From: Cruorifilaria tuberocauda
Lineage: Eukaryota > Nematoda > Chromadorea > Rhabditida > Onchocercidae
Assembly (NCBI GenBank): GCA_013365365.1
Contig: JABVXU010000017.1
Span: 310,001-374,000 of the forward strand
Direction: 5' to 3'
DNA length: 64,000 nucleotides
The position numbers and the translations under genes were made by a program. Each line of letters opens with the position of its first letter. The stretch's first letter is position 1. Shown here piece after piece: positions 55,052 through 64,000 of this stretch. The notes beneath the pieces are model-generated. The model saw only the letters and a list, made by a program, of their open reading frames with translations, did not search any database and was not told the DNA's origin.

Positions 55052-55623
55052 TCTTCAATATATAAGTTTCAAGAGTTTCGCAACTTTTTTCAAACAATTA
55101 TCTGGCGATATCGATTGTTTTCAAATCAATTGTGAATGTAACAATTCCACTTTCATTTTTTTTGCGTTGGATGTTTTCATCGGTATAATTCCCAATAAAA
55201 GCTCTGCAAGGAAAATCGAAAATTATAATGAATTCAATAATCATCAAATTTAGCGAAACGAAGAATGAAACTATTTCCTTGATAGCTAGAAGTAAAAGTG
55301 AAATAGAACAACTATCACCAGAAACCACTTTTGTAACATCTCTAAAAAGTGATCACAATGAATGAGTGATGAATCACCACGCCGAATTTAATTAATTAAT
55401 TAACTACAGCGATTGTTGCCTTATAGGCCAGAAAGAGAAGGGAAAAAAGAAACCAATCCCAAATAGAACAGTGGAATGGTCACAACTCTCTGGTCACAAT
55501 ACACAAATACAATTCGATCTGTCATTGACAGCTATCCTTTCGAAAGAAAATCGTTAAGCTTAATGCGTCAGTTGCTTACATACTATCGGTATTTTGGTCA
55601 GCAAATCTATATCTTCTGAAAAC

Positions 55624-55711
55624 CTCCGGGAGATATGTCCAGACCTGTCTCAACACATTCCAGCTTTGTTTGCACTTCAACAAAAGATTCAATGTTTAGG
55701 TGATAATTCAT
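55624..55711 (-). CDS. possible additional vab-10 first exon
   Basis: ATG 55711-55709 opens MNYHLNIESFVEVQTKLECV then ETGLDISPG and reaches GGAG|GTTTTC in phase 1, the same phase and last base as two other vab-10 first exons. Base composition is locally coding-like. A short open frame by chance is quite possible. Confidence 0.25.
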
Positions 55712-58457
55712 CCTCATTTACAAAGTTTTAACAAAGTGAAGACATAAGAAAATTTAATAATTAGTGGATGCCGGAAAATTACTTATGTATAATCGACAGT
55801 AATAATGAGAATAATATAACCTTGGTAAACTTTGAGACAGAATTGAATTTAAGCTTAGAATGCACTTACTAAAATATGGAAAAAGAAGAACAATAAGTTG
55901 GATATGAGAAAGTGTTAAGGAAGAGATCACACTAAATGAATTCATTAAATGCGCACTGAAAATGACGGAGAGACTAATAAATTACAATACAATTATCATA
56001 ATTGCTATTGAAAGTTTTTAAAAAGTCATTCAAGGGAGTTATCTCTCGAATGAAATCATCGAAATTATCGATTACTTTAACTTTCAAAATATATTTAGGA
56101 TGAGATCAAACAGAAAAAGAAAGTTTGCTCAGTTAAGACTCTAATAGAACGATTAAAAAGAGCAAGGATTAAATATAGAAGTAACAAACATAAAACTTTT
56201 CATATCTGAGAAGTTAAAAGCTCTGTGATACTTCAATTCATTATGAAATATCAGTCAAAATTAAAACTTCAAAAAAAAAAAGTATCGCGATGACAATTCA
56301 TTGCATTGCCGTAGTAAATTCCTAAATGATTAATTAACTAATCATTTTTATCTTAAAGCTTTGAAAACTATTTCGTTTGCTTGATTACTTTCTAAAAAGA
56401 CGTTTTTTTGTCTCGTATTTTGCACTTCTAATGCACTTTAATTCACTTTCGATTTCATGATCTCTATCTCTGTAATTCCGCGTCTCCATATTCCATCAAT
56501 ATTTGATTACATGAAAGTGAGTTTCGAGAGACGGAAAAATCGATGAAAATCATTTATTCTGGAACTAATTATTATAAACCATAACAGAAATAAACAATTA
56601 CCTTACTTGGATATTCTATTCATTGAGCAATACCATCTAAATATAATCTTTAACTGTATTAAACTAGAATGAAATAATTATCAATTAATTGGAGAGAATA
56701 GAGAAAGATCAATCAAAAAATCTGTCTGGAAGTCTCCGATGGCACTGATGTGCTCCTGTCGTACTAATTATAGATCGCTTTTTTTACAGTGATTCATAAC
56801 AAATTTGTTATGGAGAGAGGATGTAGTTAGGATAGAATGAAAGGGACAAAGGGCAGAAAGTGAAGGAAGAGAGTTCGGAGAGGAGGGAGAGAAAGATACG
56901 CATTGATTTTTCACGGGATAGTTATTTCCACGTCATTTCCTCACACGGATATTTTAGCGTCTCATTTCATTTCTCGATATTTCCATTTCTTCATTTACAA
57001 AGAATTGTCTCGTGAGAATAACCGGGAATTTAACCTGAATAGATTAATTGTTTCTAGTCCGATAAGAGCATAAAGCAGGAGGATGTTCATTTTTTATAGT
57101 TCCATAATGTATGTATATCTAATATGTAAAGATGTACTATAAATATGTACTATGCTTCATAATTACACTAATTAATTATCACGCTGAAATGCAGCAATGC
57201 ATTCTAAATGATTGTAAAGAGAAAATGGAATGCGCAAGTAGGTGAAAATTGAAAGGATAAAAAATTTATACGGAATAATTATTTCAGAGAAAACTGTCTC
57301 TTATTGAATAAATAAAAAAGTCACTTCATGAAATACTGAGAGTCTTCCGTCATTTTTTCAAATTTTCCAAATCTTTACGAAATGATTACATCAAATATGT
57401 CATAAACAATGATGATAAGTAAAGGTGATTGAAATCGGAAAAGAAAGGGTCGCATAAGATAAAATCGTGGAAATATCAACAACATGCTCGAATGTTACAT
57501 AAATGATTTCGCTCTTAATTTATATTCAAAAATGTGATTGATGAAAGAGTCTGTAACATCCCTTCAACATCTGCTTTTAACAGAATTGTATAAATATGGA
57601 GAGGCATCTGTAAAAAAGAAGCTCGTTCTGGAACGATTTCCAACGGGAAATACGGTTTTATGCAATAAATGGATGCTATTTACAAAGAAATCTATGCAAA
57701 GACTGATAATAAAATCTACACTTTATTTCAGATTTAAATTTGCATATTATAATGAATTTAATAATGAATTTGCATACTTCGCCGATTTGGAAAACAGCAA
57801 CGGATGAATAATTCATATCTCGAAATTTGGAATTCGTCAGTTTTGCTAGAAACTTGAAACCACTTGTTGATTATTGACAAATCCTTTCTTCTTAGCAGCA
57901 GAAATTTGACTTTTTTCTACACCTCATTTTTTATCTGTTTGTTGCTAGTCGTGAAGGTGATCACAATAATATAAAGTGATAAGAACTTTCTTTTTGTCGA
58001 ATTAAAGTTTGAAAAATTTCGAGCTTTTTAACGAATCAGATAAATCTAATCACATTTGAAGACCATGCGAACAGTCTATGGATTCTAAACTACCAAGAGA
58101 TTATTAGAAGTTCCGGTTGTTTTTCGGACAGTTTTAATGATATTTCCAGAATCACATTTGTTATGATCTTGTACGACATAAAATATTTCCAAAAATGCAA
58201 TAAACCATAAGATTTATTAAAAATAACTTCAATAAAGTATTTTGGGAAAAGTATGGAAGAATCGCAAATTAATAAATGAGTGAAAGAGAGAAATAAAGGA
58301 AAGAGATTCGACGAGCATATTTGACAAAGATCATTAAAAATCATGAGGAAATATTTGTACAACTTCTAAATTAAATTAAAAATTAAACAAAAGAAAAAGA
58401 AGGATGAGGAGAAGGAATGGGTAGATAATAAAAGCAAATGTAAGTAGATGAAGAAAG

Positions 58458-58517
58458 GCTGGCGCAATGGAGAACGTCGTACAGATCCGATCTGACTGTG
58501 GTAATCGAAGCGCCAGC
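58458..58517. repeat. GC-rich stem-loop in the intergenic region
   Basis: GCTGGCGC and GCGCCAGC (8 bp, exact) bracket a 44-base interior containing a second palindrome CAGATC-C-GATCTG. The surrounding DNA is AT-rich. It could be a small structured RNA or a regulatory site; no tRNA or snRNA signature was found. Confidence 0.5.
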
Positions 58518-59584
58518 TAGCATTGTTAGCATCACATGAGGATGTATGTCAATCGATTTCTACCGCAACTACTTCAAACAACGAACGAAACGGATTAACT
58601 CTTCCGGCACCTGTGAATATTTGCTTAAAACTGAGATAACCCTTCGTTTTGCCATCTGAATTTGCTTTCATAGAAATTTCATTCCAAACATTAAATGATT
58701 TTGATTGATTCAGTTAATTCAGTTTCCAAACCAGCTAAATTTTGTTAAATTTCTCAAGAGAAACAAATAAACATGGGAATGTGTTGGTTTCTTTTCTTAA
58801 TTTGGTGAAGAAAAAAATGAATTAGGGCTGATAGGTCTTAGTAAAGAACTTGGACGATAATTAGCGGTAAGAAGTTGCGAAAAAGCAATATCAGCAGAAT
58901 TTGAGTAATATATTTTGGCTATTTTAACGATAAACAAATAAATTTTCAACTTAGCTCAAGTATTAGCACAGTATGAAGTTGTCTGTTAGGGACAAAAAAG
59001 TAGTGCAAACGGCAATTCATTAATTTGCAAAGTTTGCAAGTTTAAAAATTGTGAATATAAAATTAACTGATAACAGCATCTTTGCAATAGATTTAAAATG
59101 TAAGGAATGGATTTTAAATTAAATTATTGTTGCGCTTGATCGCTAATCTTCAGAAAATCGTAAAATTTATATTTGAATTCTATTATATCTAAAAAAACTG
59201 AATTCCGATTAATTGAAAAATAGAACCCACAAAATCACACAAGTTTGATAAAGATTCAAATGAATTATAAGCAGAACTTAACCGCATTTTATACAATTTG
59301 AATTCCCAATGGAAATGGAGTGCATAGTCAATCTATTTCCTCTCGATCGCGATGAATCGAAAGCAATAAATTTTTAGTTCAAGTGAAACTTATTCACTTC
59401 TTGTTGAATCAAATTATTTTTTCCATACAGATTGTACTCTGCCGCCAGATTTTCCTGATATCAAAATGTTAGTGAAATTGACAAACTGTAGATTTGTTTT
59501 TCCGAATAACTTATCATTGTAGGAATAGAGTGGTAAAAAAGATTAACTGCATGAAATATTACTCAGCCAAAATCATTCAATTCT

Positions 59585-59632
59585 TCAGTGTAGCTCAGAG
59601 GTTAACACAGAAATCAGCTATGCTTGAGTATC
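59585..59632 (+). repeat. tRNA-like A-box fragment followed by an A-rich tract
   Basis: GTGTAGCTCAGAGGTTAACAC resembles the D-arm/A-box of a tRNA, but the anticodon and T-arms do not follow. Instead an A-rich tract begins at about 59633. This would fit a truncated tRNA-derived SINE; evidence is thin. Confidence 0.35.
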
Positions 59633-61512
59633 AAAAAAAAAGATTAAGATGATAAAAAAAAGGTTTGACAAAAAAAAGGTTAAAAAAGGTAAAACAAGTA
59701 AAGCTTCTAAGCAAATAGTTATAATTTAAGAGTAAACAAAATATTCAAAAATCAATTAAAATTTGCTTTAAATTTTGCGAAGCATCGCAAATGGTACGTA
59801 GATTTTCAATGAGATTTAATTGTTAAATCAACCATCGATTAAATCACGGAAGAAAGTGGTTTTCTTGCTGTTTTCGTGTTTTATTCAATTCTGTGTCATT
59901 AATTTTCTCTTTTCAATTCATTTAAAAGAGATTCGAAATGAATTTGAAAATATTTCCCAATAAAATGCTATTGTCATTTTGAAGGCATAATTAAATTTCC
60001 ATTGAAATCACTGAGAAAAATGATCGAACTTAAGCAAAAAGAGAGTTTGTCCAATAATGTTTTTTAGAAAAAAAAGAGCTTTTACCATACTTCAAAGAAT
60101 ATTTGCAAGCCGGTATTCAGCAAAAGCTCAAAGATCGGCAAGAGAAAATAAAATTCCATACAGCAATTTTAAACTGTGATGAAAAGTTCTTACTGAAGTA
60201 GAGTGGGAAAGCTAAAATTTCAAATTCCAAATTGGACTTGACATTGAAATTGGAATATAATATATAGACATATGACGATCAATGAAATTATACCTTAAAT
60301 TTTTTTTGTTCATTGCGATTAATCAAGTAACTGAAGAAATTCAAATGGTTTTCATCTAAATGTACACAAAGAGCTCAAGGATGACAGTTTTTGGCCTTCT
60401 CTTCAAAGTTCCATGTCTATGAAAATAATAACAGGTTCGTTCTCACCAATTTTTATATATATCGGAAATAGGGCATCATTGAATAGATTCTCAGAATATG
60501 GGATTTGCTCACCTAAATAGATCGACAGAAGAATAAATCCTTTAATTATAAAATTTATTAATTTTAAATTGCCAAAAGTAGACAAATCGAAAATAACTCA
60601 AATTGGAATAAAGTGCTAAATCGGAAGGAAACATCTGAGAATATTCTTTCGAAAATCAAAAGGGACAATAATTGTAACAAATGTCTTTAAAAATTATTTT
60701 TACAGCAGAATATTCTACAATGATGACTGTGAGATACTGACAAATACAAGAAAAATTCAAACAATGAAACTTAGTAAAAGAAATGGAAATAAATTAGTAT
60801 TGAAGGCGGATACGTGAATAATATCGAAACATGCTCAAAGTGTTAACATACATATTATACGGGAATACAAGTAAATAGATGATTTTGTGGAATAGAATTT
60901 ATACATGCTGCTGATGCGTAATTTACGTGACGTTTAAACTGTTTGGCGAAAGCACTGAAAATCTATCCACATGACGACACTTTACTTTTCTGTCACAACT
61001 CTTTCACGTTTAACTGTTCCATAGCATTTCATTGTTTATTGCATGCAACGAAAATGCGGTGGATGTCGAGATTACAAATACCGGTGATCACAACACTGAG
61101 GTGAGCGGGTCATTCAGATGATTAGGATAGGTTGGGATAGGCTTCGTCTGAGACAAAACTATCTTTTCATAAGATATACTGTCTTTGTATACGTGTTATA
61201 GTTGCACGTTGTGCGATAATTATGAATTTTTACTTTGTTTGCGATAGCATGTCACCACGCGTGGAGATGGAAAACATTTTTTTTCTAAAAACTAAGATCA
61301 CATCATCTCTTCATAATATTTTTCTGCTTATTAAATATCCACTTAAATCCTATGGATCTTTAGGAAAGAGTGGAAATTTGATTAGGTAAGATAGTAAGTT
61401 CGACATAGGTAAATGTAGAATATCCTTTTAAGACGCTCTTTTTTCATGAATTCTTAATTCTTATCATCATGTCTGTGATAGCTATTTGAATATTGCAGAT
61501 TTGAAATAGGTT

Positions 61513-61626
61513 ATGGAAAGAGCAATAAATTCAGTCAGTCCGAGCCAGCATGCTATTAGGAAGATGAACAAAGTTGCATTGAAGAGGAAAATTATCAAAA
61601 TTGATAGGCTGGTTAAGCTGTATAAG
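61513..61626 (+). CDS. daxx: DAXX-like exon 1
   Basis: 114 bases, MERAINSVSPSQHAIRKMNK then VALKRKIIKIDRLVKLYK, phase 0 at donor AAG|GTATGT. The start is fixed by the in-frame upstream TAG. Confidence 0.8.
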
Positions 61627-64000
61627 GTATGTTACTGATCGGATGTTTTTGTAAGCTTTCCGGTTTAATGTCTAATACAAATTGATATCCTGACTTATGG
61701 AAATGATTATTTTCTCTTACATTATAGCAATTGAGAGAGGCAATAACGAAACTGGAGAAACGAGAAGTTTCTTTTGGTGAAGATTATGATGAAGAATTTG
61801 AAGAAGCTTGTAACAAACGTTTACTAAAACTTATACAGAGGCGTTTACAAATACATAACTATTTGGTTCGAAAAGGGATTTTTATTAGCGACACAGGCGA
61901 AACCATGTAAGTCATATTTTGTTTGATATATTTTTGCAAAAACTTAGATCAATCTTATTGAAACTAGTGCAATTTTTGGATGTACTAGATACTGCTTTGG
62001 TTTTATGCTAAATGACGTGGATTAGTTATTATTTTTAATTGCCTGCAAATTTTTATGGGTTTTCGGTTGTGCAGCATGGCATTTATGTTATTTGAAAAAA
62101 TTGTTTTATAGTACTGCCGATGTGAAGCCAAAGCTGATAATAACTTCGACAGGTGTTGAAGATTTAAACATGCTTTTAACTGAATATGTGAATCAAGAAA
62201 CTGATTCTGAAGTCTTAGGATGTAAAATACGAATACCTTACAAGTGAGTTAATATGAAATTATTGTGTCTTAAAATAGTTATTTTTCTGGATTTTTCCTT
62301 AAATAAACGGTTATTTTGTATAGTTATTTTTTATTCCGGTTTAATTTATTTGAAATTCTAAGGCATGTTACTGTAAACGACGTGAAGATGCTAGTGGACA
62401 AATTAAAAGAAAAGAATAATACCCAACTTTTTCAACATGATCCTTTGGAATTTGGTGAGTATTTGGAAAGCAATAGCAAATTTATTAACTTGCAATTATG
62501 ATTTATTGTTTTCAATTATTCATTTCAGATCAGTTGCTTCAAAATATTACATGCGAAGTAAATAAATTGGTGAAGCGATTTATTGAAGATAATCACCGAA
62601 TGGGCCTTGATGACTGGGTTGTTTCAAGTATGATTAGCATTTTGATTCAACTTTATAGCTTGTTTTCATTATTTAATAAAAGCATATCAGTTTAACACTG
62701 CGTAGCATATTAACTGCATTTAGATTGCCTGCGAACAGTTCTTTATTCGTGTTTTGTTAATTCCGCTGTTATGTTTTTCAGGTCAAGCAAGTGAATGTGG
62801 AAATTTCCCTTCTACGTCAACTGATATTGATACTGTGGAAGGCAGAAAAAAAAATTCATTGAACGTACCAACATGGGATGTTGCTAATATGGTGATTCTT
62901 TAAAAAGAAGTTAATAAATGAAATGGAAAAGTTGGGATTGATCCAAGTATTATATATTTATATATCTGTGGAAAATATTTGTGATTAAATGATTGCATCC
63001 ATCTTTCCAGTCATTGAATTAAAAACCTTCATATCTAAATTCGCTATATTATGGATTAAAAGTTTTTTCCTCTCAGTGATTGATACTTTATAAAGAATTT
63101 ACTACTTAAAAATGAGGCAATCGTAAGTCGAATAAGTAAACATTTTAAAGATTTTGATTTTTAAAGATTGTTATACAAATCATTTCATTTGTTGTATGGA
63201 AATGTTCAGATTTATGATTTACAGGAATTGCATGAGGCTTGTGGTCGTGGTGAATTGGACTGTCAGGAACCAGAAAGCAATGATGATATACATGATACCG
63301 AAATGTCACCTACTGTTGATGAGGAAGAAGATGAAGAATGCGAAAGTGACTCTCAATGCAGTGTATCACTTTTGTTTACAAAAGAATTGATTAATACATT
63401 AAATCCAGAAATTTCGGTGTTTACATATAGTTTAAATGCAATTTATTGCCATTTCTCATCATCTTTGGCAAGATTCTGGATTTTAAGATTTGAGGATGCG
63501 TATAGTAGTACACATGAGGTATTGTAGTGTCTTGTTCTTGTAATCATATAATAGGAAAAGACGATGATGAATCTTATGAAACGAAAACCTGAAGTAAAAT
63601 CATCACTGCCACATTTATTAATCAGCAATAAGAATCCATCATTCGTTATAGCTTTGATCAATCGTAGTTTTTGAATCACATTTACTTTTTCTTAAAATTT
63701 CTAATATATTTTGATTATGATGACCAATACTATTTTTTCTATAGGTCAATGGGAGAAATAAAAATAGCGAGTCTGATGACAGTTGTTGCATTATCGAGGA
63801 ACGAATACATGAACAATGCGAGAGAAGCGATGACAGCGATTGTTGTATAATCGAAGATGACGAAAAAACGGTCTTGGTAGGAATTGTTAACGGAGACATG
63901 GAAAACATGAAAGCATGCTCGGTGAATGATGCCGAAAATCCCTCAGAAACTGAAAAAAAAGATATGGAATTGGATAAAAAAATGGTTAATGATGATGACG
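61513..64000 (+). CDS. daxx: DAXX-like histone chaperone gene (5' part; continues past window)
   Basis: DAXX deposits histone H3.3 with ATRX and acts at PML bodies (family knowledge). Eight exons are visible. The first five translate to a helical region that tracks the human DAXX histone-binding domain: IKIDRLVKLYKQLREAITKL versus IQRLEQLLALYVAEIRRLQ, then NKRLLKLIQRRLQ versus LKRKLIRLFGRL, then KIRIPYKHVTVNDVKMLVDK versus EQRIPYRGTRYPEVNRRIER. Later exons give an acidic stretch and SUMO-interaction-like motifs, as in DAXX C-terminal parts. The ATG has an in-frame TAG two codons upstream, and TTGCAG lies about 15 bases upstream, suiting spliced-leader addition. The ATRX/PML role in this organism is inference. 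Confidence 0.75.
61728..61906 (+). CDS. daxx: DAXX-like exon 2 (histone-binding helices)
   Basis: 179 bases, phase 0 in, phase 2 out. QLREAITKLEKREVSFGEDY, DEEFEEACNKRLLKLIQRRL and QIHNYLVRKGIFISDTGET. Acceptor ACATTATAG, donor CCAT|GTAAGT. Confidence 0.85.
62112..62243 (+). CDS. daxx: DAXX-like exon 3
   Basis: 132 bases, phase 2 in and out. ITADVKPKLIITSTGVEDLN, MLLTEYVNQETDSEVLGCKI and RIPY. Most of this exon lies where human DAXX has a shorter loop before the conserved IPY. Acceptor TTTTATAG, donor AA|GTGAGT. Confidence 0.8.
62363..62454 (+). CDS. daxx: DAXX-like exon 4
   Basis: 92 bases, phase 2 in, phase 1 out. KHVTVNDVKMLVDKLKEKNN then TQLFQHDPLEF, matching PEVNRRIERLINKPGPDTFP in human DAXX. 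The acceptor is ATTCTAAG; donor TTTG|GTGAGT. Confidence 0.82.
62529..62627 (+). CDS. daxx: DAXX-like exon 5
   Basis: 99 bases, phase 1 in and out. DQLLQNITCEVNKLVKRFIE then DNHRMGLDDWVVS, comparable to YGDVLRAVEKAAARHSLGL. Acceptor CATTTCAG, donor TCAA|GTATGA. Confidence 0.82.
62782..62891 (+). CDS. daxx: DAXX-like exon 6
   Basis: 110 bases, phase 1 in, phase 0 out. SQASECGNFPSTSTDIDTVE then GRKKNSLNVPTWDVANM at ATG|GTGATT. Without splicing the frame stops four codons later, so this could be an alternative end. Low similarity to DAXX here. Confidence 0.6.
62892..63224 (+). other. DAXX-like intron, nothing recognised
   Basis: 333 bases between exons 6 and 7. AT-rich, with no exon required by phase. 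Confidence 0.5.
63225..63362 (+). CDS. daxx: DAXX-like exon 7 (acidic region)
   Basis: 138 bases, phase 0. ELHEACGRGELDCQEPESND then TVDEEEDEECESDSQCS, an acidic stretch like the Asp/Glu-rich region of DAXX. The donor may be AGT|GTATCA (63362) or TGCA|GTGTAT two bases earlier; only the former keeps the next exon in frame. Confidence 0.65.
63363..63744 (+). other. DAXX-like intron, nothing recognised
   Basis: 382 bases between exons 7 and 8; no exon or repeat recognised. Confidence 0.5.
63745..64000 (+). CDS. daxx: DAXX-like exon 8 with two SIM-like motifs, cut by the window edge
   Basis: After TTTTCTATAG the phase-0 frame stays open to the window end. It holds SDDSCCIIEERIHEQ and SDDSDCCIIEDDEKTV: two hydrophobic cores flanked by acidic and Ser residues, the form of SUMO-interaction motifs (human DAXX ends in IIVLSDSD). 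The remainder is acidic and Lys-rich. Confidence 0.65.

Larger units (their letters stand above)
55052..61512. other. intergenic region between head-to-head vab-10 and DAXX-like gene
   Basis: About 6.4 kb separates the furthest upstream confident vab-10 exon from the start of the plus-strand gene. It is AT-rich and has no convincing long coding sequence. It holds a possible extra vab-10 first exon (55624-55711), a purine-rich patch near 56810-56900, a GC-rich hairpin (58458-58517), a tRNA-like fragment (59585-59632), and a GC-richer stretch near 61070-61270 just upstream of the DAXX-like gene that could be its promoter. The promoter suggestion is inference. Confidence 0.6.

Noticed and set aside
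57538..57807. 89-codon plus-strand open frame in the intergenic gap
   Set aside because: No recognisable motif, AT-driven composition and no convincing splice context.
61100..61135. GGATAGG-type runs resembling telomere repeats near the DAXX-like gene
   Set aside because: Only a few imperfect units; does not match the nematode TTAGGC tandem pattern.

Overview
The window looks like AT-rich nematode nuclear DNA. Exons are small and separated by introns with nematode-type acceptors (mostly TTTTCAG or TTTTAG), and the main gene has the architecture of worm vab-10. Introns of several kilobases and the composition suggest a parasitic clade such as the filarial or spirurid worms rather than Caenorhabditis, but that is inference. 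No bacterial, phage, CRISPR or operon features were seen.

About 55 kb (1-55051, minus strand) is one gene, the spectraplakin vab-10. I rebuilt it exon by exon; almost every exon below has splice sites and a reading phase that fit its neighbours. From 5' (right) to 3' (left) it encodes: alternative N-termini (54.8-55.05, 51.8-51.9, 49.5-49.7 and 42.2-42.3 kb); an actin-binding pair of calponin-homology domains (CH1 36.4-39.0 kb, CH2 31.7-32.4 kb); an extra exon just before CH2 (33.5-33.9 kb) that may start a CH2-only isoform; the plakin domain of spectrin repeats with an SH3 insert (21.0-30.3 kb); and a charged helical exon (19.04-19.49 kb). The gene then forks. A 5.9 kb exon (12.9-18.8 kb) of plakin repeats ends in a stop codon and gives a VAB-10A-type, intermediate-filament-linker isoform. 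Skipping it leads in frame to 24 exons of spectrin-repeat rod (1-10.4 kb), the VAB-10B/MACF type. The rod continues past position 1, so the EF-hand and GAS2 microtubule-binding end lies outside.

At the right end (61.5-64.0 kb, plus strand), head-to-head with vab-10 across about 6 kb of intergenic DNA, are the first eight exons of a gene resembling the histone chaperone DAXX. It has the coiled histone-binding region, an acidic stretch and two SUMO-interaction-like motifs, and it runs off the window.

Introns and the intergenic gap hold unexplained structure: a 73-bp repeat in inverted orientation flanking one alternative first exon, a perfect 34-bp palindrome, a GC-rich 15-bp hairpin, tRNA-like fragments and a 43-bp tandem duplication. 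The most informative gene-level observations are the several N-termini converging on one phase-1 acceptor, a 48-nt in-frame cassette exon inside CH2, and a likely GC-AG intron.
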